This document shows positions 1 to 4,798 of a stretch of DNA of 11,568 nt, piece after piece. Under the pieces are notes generated by a model. That model was given only the letters and a program-made list of their open reading frames with translations. It made no database searches and was not told the DNA's origin. The translations under genes and the position numbers were made by a program. Source of the DNA: Fumia sp045645505 (GTDB taxonomy: Bacteria; Bacillota; Clostridia; Oscillospirales; Ruminococcaceae). Position 1 is the stretch's first letter; each line of letters starts with the position of its first letter. The DNA is taken from NCBI GenBank assembly GCA_045645505.1, contig JAZRIW010000011.1, positions 1-11,568 on the forward strand, given 5' to 3'.

Positions 1-276
1 TGGTACTATTTAAAATCAAATGGTGCAATGGTTAAAAATGCCTGGGCTGAGGTAGATAGTGAATGGTACTACTTCTTAAATAGCGGTGCAATGGCAACCG
101 GTTGGGTAAAGTCCGGAAATTACTGGTACTACCTTAAAGACAGTGGCGCTATGGCAACAGGTTGGCAGCTTATAAAGGGAGAATGGTATTATCTCTTGCC
201 TTCCAATGGTCAGATGGCCGCAAATACTACTGTTGACGGATACAAACTTAATTCTTCAGGAACATGGATAAGATAA
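1..276 (+). CDS. Cell-wall-binding repeat protein, C-terminal fragment
   Basis: The gene is open at the left edge; the last 91 residues are visible and end at a TAA. They consist of about four aromatic-rich repeats of roughly 20 residues, seen as WYY at residues 1, 22, 42 and 63, each followed by a G-A-M or G-Q-M turn, and GAMATGW occurs twice. The final unit contains NTTVDGY and closes with GTWIR, the usual end of choline/glucan-binding (CW_binding) modules. These repeats anchor secreted proteins non-covalently to wall polymers or bind glucans outside the cell. The catalytic or adhesive part lies upstream of the window, so its function cannot be told. A strong terminator 25 nt after the stop separates it from the next gene. 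The family call is firm; the ligand (choline or another wall sugar) is not known. Confidence 0.88.
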   Translation, partial: WYYLKSNGAMVKNAWAEVDSEWYYFLNSGAMATGWVKSGNYWYYLKDSGAMATGWQLIKGEWYYLLPSNGQMAANTTVDGYKLNSSGTWIR

Positions 277-300
277 CACTCCTCGTATATAGCAACTTTC

Positions 301-340
301 AAAGGAAAATTCCCCCGATTTATTCGGGGGTTTTTCCTTT
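301..340 (+). terminator. Intrinsic terminator of the wall-binding protein gene
   Basis: The inner stem CCCCCGA/TCGGGGG (312-318 with 324-330) has a 5-nt loop and is followed by a T tract. The flanking AAAGGAAAA (301-309) and TTTTCCTTT (332-340) also pair, so the hairpin could work in both directions. It lies just after the stop at 276. Confidence 0.92.
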
Positions 341-404
341 TTGCATAATAAGATAAATTAATTTTTGTTAAAAATGACGATATTTTTTATAAAAATTTGT
401 GAGA

Positions 405-441
405 TATAATACTTGTATTATTTTAAAAAATGATATATAAT
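405..441 (+). promoter_or_regulatory. Promoter of the sugar-binding protein gene
   Basis: The best sigma-A-like pair is TTGTAT at 413-418 and TATAAT at 436-441 with a 17-nt spacer; the -35 matches only in TTG. A second TATAAT lies at 405-410 without a good -35. Transcription would start near 448, leaving a leader of about 75 nt that contains the inverted repeat at 450-479. Confidence 0.55.
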
Positions 442-449
442 ATTAAGTA

Positions 450-479
450 TAAAATTTAAGGTTAAAACCTTGAATTTTA
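450..479 (+). promoter_or_regulatory. 14-bp inverted repeat, possible operator or leader hairpin
   Basis: The arms are TAAAATTTAAGGTT (450-463) and AACCTTGAATTTTA (466-479), separated by AA. They are complementary except for one T-G pair. The repeat begins 8 nt after the -10 box, where a bound repressor would block transcription, and ends 42 nt before the ATG. As RNA it would form a long, mostly AU hairpin without a following T tract, so it is not a normal terminator. A closely similar sequence occurs at the same place in the araC promoter (3694-3714, minus strand). Confidence 0.5.
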
Positions 480-521
480 AATTAAATTCTTTCTATGTTA
501 AAAGGAAGAAAGGAGACTATT

Positions 522-1856
522 ATGTTAAAAAGAATTATTGCAGGCGTACTCGTGTGCGCTATGGCAGCTACCATGATGGTAGGTTGCGGTGGAACTGAAA
601 AGAAACCCGCAGATGGTGAAAAAGTTAGTTTGACAATGTGGCACAGTGGCGCAGAAGACTTGGAAGAAACAAGTAATCATCAGCGTTATTTGAGAGCTGC
701 TGAAAGATTTATGGCTGCTAATGAAGGTTATGAAGTAACAATTGTTGGTTCTTCTACAGAACAGAAAACAATGGTAGCATTGTCTTCAGGTTCCGGTCCT
801 GATATCGTATCCGCTCAGTGGCCTATGGCAGGTACATGGGGTAAATCAGGAATCATTGCTGATCTCACAGATTTCGTAAATAACGATAAAGAGTTTGATA
901 AAGACGACTTTATCCCTTCCGCTTGGGACAGATGTACATATAAAGGAAGAATTTATTCTATTCCTACAGGCTTTAACTCTTCTGAGCTTTACTATAACAT
1001 CGACTTTATGGAAGAAAAAGGTGCTGAAGTTCCTGAAACAATCGGTCAGTTGGTAAAACTCGCTGTTGATCTTACTGAATATGACGATAAAGGAAACATC
1101 GTTCGTTGTGGATACGTTCCCGATTATCCCTGGCTTGATAACGTATTGTGGCCTATCGCATTCGGTGCTGAATGGATCAATGAAGAAACAAATGAAATCA
1201 CATTTGATTCAGAAGAAATGAAAGCATCTTATCAGTGGCAGATCGATATTTATAACGAACTCGGCTACGATAAATTGATGACATTTAAGACAAGTTTGGG
1301 TAGTGGTGCAAACGAACCCTTCATGTCCGGTAAAACTGCAATGCAGTTCGGCGGTGAGTGGATGATCGATAATATTGCTAAATACGCTCCCGACTTGAAT
1401 TACGGTGCAACTTATGTACCTTATCCTGATGGAAAACCTGAACTTGCAAAATCCATGTTCTGCACAGTTGGTGCTTTGATGCTCAACAACGAAACAGTTA
1501 ACTCTAAAGAAGATGGCTGGAAACTTCTTTCCTACGTTACAGGTAAAGAAACAATGGGCGACTTTGCAAGAGGTGTTAACAATACAGGTTCTATGATGAC
1601 AAGAAAATCTACTCTTGACATCATCAAATCTATGGACACAGTTCCTGAGATCAGAAAAGAAGTTGCTGATATGATGTTGAGCCCCAACGTTGACGGCTTC
1701 CCAATGTCTCCTTACATCAACGATTATCTTTCTATCATTGCTGATGAAATGAACAAAGCATTTACAGATCCTGCTAACTACACAATCGATATGGCAGCTA
1801 AAGAAGTTGACAGAAAAGTTCAGGAACTCGCTGATGCAAGTCCTATTAACGAATAA
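522..1856 (+). CDS. Extracellular sugar-binding lipoprotein of an ABC transporter (SBP family 1)
   Basis: This is a 444-residue solute-binding protein, the usual length for carbohydrate-binding members of the MalE-like family. Residues 1-21 form a lipoprotein signal (MLKR, then a hydrophobic stretch, then VGC), with Cys22 the likely lipidated residue after signal peptidase II cleavage; Met at -3 of the lipobox is a little unusual. The mature part begins with LTMWHSG, then has SGSGPDIVSAQWP, YSIPTGFNSSELYYN and FMSGKTAMQFGGEWM, all typical of this family. An in-frame ATG at 495 exists, but AGGAG at 511-515 sits 6 nt before the ATG at 522, and only that start puts the signal peptide at the N-terminus. 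No permease or ATPase gene is near, so its transporter partner must be encoded elsewhere. Codons are richer in C-ending choices (AAC, ATC, GAC) than in the rest of the window, suggesting high expression. The ligand is unknown. Confidence 0.9.
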   Translation: MLKRIIAGVLVCAMAATMMVGCGGTEKKPADGEKVSLTMWHSGAEDLEETSNHQRYLRAAERFMAANEGYEVTIVGSSTEQKTMVALSSGSGPDIVSAQWPMAGTWGKSGIIADLTDFVNNDKEFDKDDFIPSAWDRCTYKGRIYSIPTGFNSSELYYNIDFMEEKGAEVPETIGQLVKLAVDLTEYDDKGNIVRCGYVPDYPWLDNVLWPIAFGAEWINEETNEITFDSEEMKASYQWQIDIYNELGYDKLMTFKTSLGSGANEPFMSGKTAMQFGGEWMIDNIAKYAPDLNYGATYVPYPDGKPELAKSMFCTVGALMLNNETVNSKEDGWKLLSYVTGKETMGDFARGVNNTGSMMTRKSTLDIIKSMDTVPEIRKEVADMMLSPNVDGFPMSPYINDYLSIIADEMNKAFTDPANYTIDMAAKEVDRKVQELADASPINE

Positions 1857-1870
1857 TTAAATCTGTATTT

Positions 1871-1903
1871 AAAAAGTCAGGCTTTTAAAGCCTGACTTTT
1901 TTT
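1871..1903 (+). terminator. Intrinsic terminator after the sugar-binding protein gene
   Basis: A 10-bp stem AGTCAGGCTT/AAGCCTGACT (1875-1884 with 1888-1897), 3-nt loop, and a T run to 1903. It starts 15 nt after the stop at 1856, so the downstream isomerase gene is transcribed separately. Confidence 0.93.
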
Positions 1904-1953
1904 ATTTGGCAAATTGCATAATTTTAACTTTCAAAAAACTGCTATTTTGCGAA

Positions 1954-1982
1954 TTGACTTGAAATGATAATTAATATATAAT
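1954..1982 (+). promoter_or_regulatory. Promoter of the isomerase/epimerase gene
   Basis: TTGACT at 1954-1959 and TATAAT at 1977-1982 are separated by exactly 17 nt, a near-consensus sigma-A promoter. The start would be near 1989, giving a short leader with AGGGGG (2002-2007) ahead of the ATG at 2014. Confidence 0.8.
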
Positions 1983-2013
1983 AACTTAAACATTTTGATT
2001 TAGGGGGATATTT

Positions 2014-2817
2014 ATGACAAATAAATTTGGTGTGCAGGCATATTCTTTTTGTGATGCATATGATGCTGAGAATGCTGATGAAAAAACACTTGAAACTGCA
2101 TTTAAACGCATAAAAGCAATAGGATATGATGAAATTCAAACTGCAGGTTTTGGAAAAGTAGGTATAGAAAAATATGTAAAACTTGCCCATGATGCAGGAC
2201 TTGAAATTGTGGGTACACATTACAGCTTAAATGAAATATTTGAAAATCCTATTGAAACTATGCGTATTCATGAAGAAATTCTGGGTTGTAAATTTATGGG
2301 AATAAGCGGTCCGCCCCGTAGTGTATATACAAAAGAAGGATTTTTTGAATTTATCGAAAAATGCAATAAATTGGGAGAAGTTATGAAACCACGTGGATTC
2401 AAACTTACTATACATAATCATCATCGTGAGTTTACAGAAATTGATGGGAAGAAAACACTTATGGATTATCTTTATGAGTATCTTGATCCTGAGATTGCAT
2501 CTTTTTGTTTTGATACTCATTGGGCGCAAAGAGCAGGTGCTAATCCCACTACCTGGATTAAAAAGCTTAAAAATCGTATAGATATTTTGCACCTCAAGGA
2601 TATGGGACTTAAAAGAGAACCTGATTTTGAAGCAAATCCTGTTATTACTCCTTTGGGAGAAGGGAATATGGATTTCGACAGTATTATGGAAGCTGCTAAA
2701 GAAAGTAACGTTAAATATTATTGTGTAGAGCAGGATTATTATGACGGAGACCCGATTGACGGACTTAAAATCAGTGCAGATTTTCTGAAAGCAAATTATT
2801 TTACTGATAAAAAGTAA
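2014..2817 (+). CDS. Sugar phosphate isomerase/epimerase-like TIM-barrel protein
   Basis: A 267-residue member of the xylose-isomerase-like TIM-barrel (AP_endonuc_2) superfamily, which includes IolE, IolI, hexulose-phosphate isomerases and ketose epimerases. It has the expected order of motifs: FGVQAYSF at the N-terminus (strand 1), IHNHHREF at 133-140, CFDTHW at 165-170, ILHLKDM at 191-197, PLGEGNMDF at 213-221 and CVEQD at 237-241. By family analogy Asp167, His193 and Glu239, with an acidic residue of the HNHHREF region, would bind the catalytic divalent metal. It is cytoplasmic, with no signal peptide. It has its own promoter and lies between a sugar-binding protein gene and an AraC regulator gene, so a role in using the imported sugar is likely but unproven. 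Substrate specificity cannot be read from the sequence, and this family contains many proteins of unknown activity. Confidence 0.82.
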   Translation: MTNKFGVQAYSFCDAYDAENADEKTLETAFKRIKAIGYDEIQTAGFGKVGIEKYVKLAHDAGLEIVGTHYSLNEIFENPIETMRIHEEILGCKFMGISGPPRSVYTKEGFFEFIEKCNKLGEVMKPRGFKLTIHNHHREFTEIDGKKTLMDYLYEYLDPEIASFCFDTHWAQRAGANPTTWIKKLKNRIDILHLKDMGLKREPDFEANPVITPLGEGNMDFDSIMEAAKESNVKYYCVEQDYYDGDPIDGLKISADFLKANYFTDKK

Positions 2818-2820
2818 TAT

Positions 2821-2852
2821 AAAAATCCCCGATTTTTAATCGGGGATTTTTT
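2821..2852. terminator. Bidirectional terminator between convergent genes
   Basis: AAAAATCCCCGATT pairs with AATCGGGGATTTTT around a 3-nt loop, with A and T tracts on both sides, so it can end transcripts from the isomerase gene and from the convergent araC gene. The araC stop codon (2836-2838) lies in the loop region, and the last AraC residues are encoded by one arm. Confidence 0.92.
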
Positions 2853-3666
2853 GATGATTTTTTCTATATTCTGAAGGATTAAATCCTGTGTGTTTCTTAA
2901 AGGATTTTGAAAAGTGTGATGAACTGTCAAAGTTTAATGAGTTTGCAATTTCTGCAGTGGAAATATTGGTTTCTATTAAGAATTTTTTAGCATTTTGAAT
3001 TTTGCATTTTTGAATATAATCAGAAACAGAATATCCAAGTTCACGTTTGAAAATTTTATATAAATATGAGCGCTCGATGCCTATACTTCTCGCCACTTCT
3101 TCTACGGTTATGCGATAAAAATAATGATTATCAATGTATTCTATTGCGGAATTAAGGTAAATTTGTGCCGGTTTTTCTTTATAGACAGGTTTTTTAACAA
3201 GGCAGGAAAAAATCAGATAAAGATATCCAATCATTGCATATTCCTTGCTTTCTGCTGATTTGGAGTTTTTGTATAAAGCCTCAAATAACTTTACAATTTC
3301 TTCTCTGTTTTCACAGGGTGTTGTGAGATTTTTATTGGTTATATTTGATTTTTCAAGTAATTTTCTCGCTTCTGTACCTGCAAAATTAATCCAGCGGTAT
3401 TCCCATGGGTCGTCGGGATCTGCTTTGTAAAAGGCTGTTTTACCGGGAAAAATAACAAAACATTCACCTGCATTTACAACGTGAGATTTACCATCGTAAG
3501 TAAAAATTCCTTTTCCTTTTACCACATAGTGTAGAGCATAGTGATACCATACTGCGGGGCCATAGGAATGATTAGGTTTGCATTTTTGCCATCCGTATTG
3601 ATATACTGCAAGTGTTGAATTGGAGTTTTGTTCATTTTCATAAAGTTTTCCTATATAGGTTTTCAT
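2836..3666 (-). CDS. AraC-family transcriptional regulator
   Basis: A 276-residue regulator with the classical layout: an N-terminal cupin-type ligand domain (about residues 15-95, with HYALHYVVKGKG at 42-53 and a proline/glycine turn FPGKTAFY at 73-80), a helical linker, and a C-terminal AraC DNA-binding domain (about 170-272). The two helix-turn-helix units are visible: VEEVARSIGIERSYLYKIFK (188-207) and STAEIANSLNFDSSSHFSKS (236-255), followed by the family signature GFNPSEYRK (261-269). A GTG at 3675 could extend it by three residues, but the ribosome binding site AGAGGTG (3679-3673) includes that GTG and lies 6 nt from the ATG at 3666, so the ATG is the better start. It probably senses a sugar or derivative and controls the neighbouring sugar genes; the shared element in its own and the binding-protein promoters supports this. 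The ligand is unknown. Confidence 0.92.
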   Translation of the reverse strand: MKTYIGKLYENEQNSNSTLAVYQYGWQKCKPNHSYGPAVWYHYALHYVVKGKGIFTYDGKSHVVNAGECFVIFPGKTAFYKADPDDPWEYRWINFAGTEARKLLEKSNITNKNLTTPCENREEIVKLFEALYKNSKSAESKEYAMIGYLYLIFSCLVKKPVYKEKPAQIYLNSAIEYIDNHYFYRITVEEVARSIGIERSYLYKIFKRELGYSVSDYIQKCKIQNAKKFLIETNISTAEIANSLNFDSSSHFSKSFKKHTGFNPSEYRKNHQKIPD

Positions 3667-3693
3667 TTCAATCACCTCTATGCAACATTTTTA

Positions 3694-3714
3694 CAAATTT
3701 TAACCTTAATTTTA
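3694..3714 (-). promoter_or_regulatory. Element shared with the sugar-binding protein promoter
   Basis: On the minus strand this reads TAAAATT, AAGGTTAAAA, then TTTG, starting 7 nt after the -10 of the araC promoter. The sugar-binding protein promoter has TAAAATTT then AAGGTTAAAA starting 8 nt after its -10. The matching location makes it a candidate operator, perhaps for AraC autoregulation. The AT-rich context lowers its significance. Confidence 0.4.
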
Positions 3715-3721
3715 TATTTTA

Positions 3722-3730
3722 ATTATAACA
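3722..3730 (-). promoter_or_regulatory. Extended -10 promoter of the araC gene
   Basis: On the minus strand TGT precedes TATAAT (3727-3722), giving an extended -10 (TGn-TATAAT). No convincing -35 is present at the normal distance, which fits an extended -10 promoter or one needing an activator. The start would be near 3715, with a leader of about 49 nt. Confidence 0.5.
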
Positions 3731-3751
3731 CAAAGAAACTATAATTAAAAT

Positions 3752-3873
3752 ACAGTTTTCAAAGATTATTTGTTGAAAACTCAAAATATTTTTGAAATGG
3801 TAAGCTTGATTTATACAAGCTTTTAGAAAAAGAGATTTTATATAAAAAAGGTGGTACCATGTACCACCTTTTT
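3752..3873 (+). ncRNA. Candidate small RNA with three hairpins (speculative)
   Basis: No credible reading frame covers this stretch, but it holds three successive inverted repeats: AGTTTTCAA/TTGAAAACT (3754-3762, 3773-3781), AAGCTTG/CAAGCTT (3802-3808, 3816-3822), and the terminator-like hairpin at 3845-3873. A TATAAT at 3740-3745 on the plus strand would start a transcript near 3752, giving about 120 nt with an intrinsic terminator at its end. No good -35 is seen. The first repeat could instead be an operator for the divergent araC promoter, since it lies about 39-66 nt upstream of that gene's predicted start. Confidence 0.25.
3845..3873. terminator. Strong hairpin with flanking A and T tracts
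   Basis: AAAAAGGTGGTAC (3845-3857) pairs perfectly with GTACCACCTTTTT (3861-3873) around a 3-nt loop. It can act as a terminator in either direction. On the minus strand it would be a second terminator about 35 nt beyond that of the tRNA; on the plus strand no known gene precedes it. Confidence 0.7.
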
Positions 3874-3907
3874 GCATTATATAAAAACTACGATTTGTAA
3901 ATAAATA

Positions 3908-3938
3908 AAAATCCCTTGAACTCATGTTCAAGGGATTT
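3908..3938 (-). terminator. Terminator of the tRNA-Thr gene
   Basis: On the minus strand, directly after the tRNA CCA end, ATCCCTTGAAC pairs with GTTCAAGGGAT around a 4-nt loop and is followed by a T run. This is a standard tRNA transcript terminator. Confidence 0.9.
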
Positions 3939-3939
3939 C

Positions 3940-4015
3940 TGGAGCTGTTAACCGGATTCGAACCGGTGACCTCGTCCTTACCAAGGACGTGCTCTGCCTA
4001 CTGAGCCATAACAGC
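3940..4015 (-). tRNA. tRNA-Thr (anticodon GGT)
   Basis: A complete 76-nt cloverleaf including the encoded CCA. The acceptor stem is GCTGTTA/TAACAGC, the D stem GCTC/GAGC, the anticodon stem CGTCC/GGACG with loop TTGGTAA, and the T arm ACCGG-TTCGAAT-CCGGT; the discriminator base is T. The anticodon GGT (plus-strand 3980-3982) reads ACC and ACU threonine codons. It is a single-gene transcript with its own promoter and terminator. I saw no second copy of its 3' end in the window that would mark an integrated element. Confidence 0.97.
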
Positions 4016-4032
4016 ATTTTTACAGCCTTTAT

Positions 4033-4061
4033 ATTATACATAATGGCGATAATATTGTCAA
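4033..4061 (-). promoter_or_regulatory. Consensus promoter of tRNA-Thr
   Basis: On the minus strand a perfect TTGACA (4061-4056) and a perfect TATAAT (4038-4033) are separated by 17 nt. Transcription would start about 10 nt before the mature 5' end at 4015, as expected for a strong stable-RNA promoter. Confidence 0.92.
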
Positions 4062-4094
4062 GTCTTTTTTAAATTTTATTTGAAAACAAATTAT

Positions 4095-4123
4095 TTGTCA
4101 AATATTGTGTTTTGTGGTAAAAT
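4095..4123 (+). promoter_or_regulatory. Promoter of the long operon starting at 4160
   Basis: TTGTCA (4095-4100) and TAAAAT (4118-4123) are 17 nt apart, and the TGG just before the -10 gives an extended -10. The start would be near 4130. GGAGGAG at 4147-4153 is the ribosome binding site for the ATG at 4160. It is divergent from the tRNA promoter, with 33 nt between the two -35 boxes. Confidence 0.8.
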
Positions 4124-4159
4124 AATAATTAATGATATTATTAATCGGAGGAGATACTT

Positions 4160-4798
4160 ATGATTAATCTTCAAAAAACATCGGTTATGAATTTGGAGAA
4201 TGCTATACGCGGTGCAAGAAATCCTATGAACAGTTGGGATCGCAGTGACAGCTTTTATGATGATAATAAAAATTATATTTTAGGGGAAAACGATCTTGAT
4301 CTGGCAAGACGTCTCTGTGTTTCGGGAAGTGACCACAGGAAATTTATACGACAGATTTTTGTCTCTGTTGATATTACTGCTCCTCTTTACTGGTGGAAAG
4401 AATATGATACTTATAAGGTAGGAACAGTTGCTAATTCCACAAGCACTATGCATAAAATACATTCCAAGGCTTTTTCAAGAGAAGATTTCAGCTGTGACCA
4501 TATGACAGATGAAACTTTAAAAGAATTTGACAATGTTATTGCTTACCTCGAAAGATTACGCAAAAAGTATCTTGAGACAAAGGATAAAGCATATTGGTAT
4601 GATATAATTCAGTTTTTACCATCAAGCTATAATCAGATGCGTACTTGTACTTTTAACTATGAGAATTTAGTTAATATGTATAATGCAAGAAAAAGTCATA
4701 AGCTTTCGGAATGGCATGTTTTCTGTGATTGGGTTAAGACATTGCCTTATGCAAATGAGCTTATTTTATTTGGAGAAAAGTCTAAGGGGGACGCATAA
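4160..4798 (+). CDS. ThyX-like protein lacking the RHR signature
   Basis: This 212-residue protein is close to the usual ThyX length. I recognise it by manual comparison with FAD-dependent thymidylate synthase (ThyX), which makes dTMP from dUMP with methylene-tetrahydrofolate. AIRGAR (15-20) matches the ThyX AVRAAR region. VDITAPLYWWKEYDTYKVGT (70-89) aligns without gaps to the segment V-KAP-I----RQW-RHR-I-S. LPSSYNQMR (153-161), then N166, L170, N172, N175, R177 and H180, matches the LP-N-YTR...N-RSL-NFL-LR--SH block that binds dUMP and FAD. However, the RHR triplet is T84-Y85-K86 and the conserved Ser after RHRX7 is Thr94. It may therefore be a divergent ThyX, an enzyme with altered chemistry, or a non-catalytic relative. 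It is the first gene of the operon, with a strong ribosome binding site, and thymidylate kinase begins at the very next base. No signal peptide or membrane segment is seen. The existence of the gene is certain; the homology is likely; the activity is unknown. Confidence 0.68.
   Translation: MINLQKTSVMNLENAIRGARNPMNSWDRSDSFYDDNKNYILGENDLDLARRLCVSGSDHRKFIRQIFVSVDITAPLYWWKEYDTYKVGTVANSTSTMHKIHSKAFSREDFSCDHMTDETLKEFDNVIAYLERLRKKYLETKDKAYWYDIIQFLPSSYNQMRTCTFNYENLVNMYNARKSHKLSEWHVFCDWVKTLPYANELILFGEKSKGDA

Noticed and set aside
1..276. The repeated GAMATGW units as a tandem DNA repeat.
   Set aside because: The similarity is at the protein level (wall-binding repeats); the DNA copies are diverged.
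495..521. Upstream ATG at 495 as the start of the sugar-binding protein.
   Set aside because: It would add nine residues before the signal peptide and has no good ribosome binding site, while AGGAG is ideally spaced for the ATG at 522.
1942..2592. Minus-strand open frames opposite the isomerase gene.
   Set aside because: They are antisense shadows of a well-supported gene, rich in Phe, Ile, Lys and Cys, with no ribosome binding sites.
3667..3675. GTG at 3675 as the start of AraC.
   Set aside because: The GTG is part of the AGAGGTG ribosome binding site, which serves the ATG at 3666.
3850..3858. GGTGGTACC resembles the core of the T-box sequence (GGTGGTACCGCG) close to a tRNA-Thr gene.
   Set aside because: The GCG part is missing, the motif is simply one arm of a perfect hairpin, there is no stem I or specifier loop upstream, and no synthetase or amino acid gene follows on that strand.
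3719..3931. A 70-codon open frame on the minus strand between araC and the tRNA.
   Set aside because: It runs through two terminator hairpins and the araC promoter, has no ribosome binding site, and its translation looks like random AT-rich sequence.
3940..4015. The tRNA-Thr gene as an integration site for a mobile element.
   Set aside because: No second copy of the tRNA 3' end, no integrase and no phage-type genes are visible in the window.
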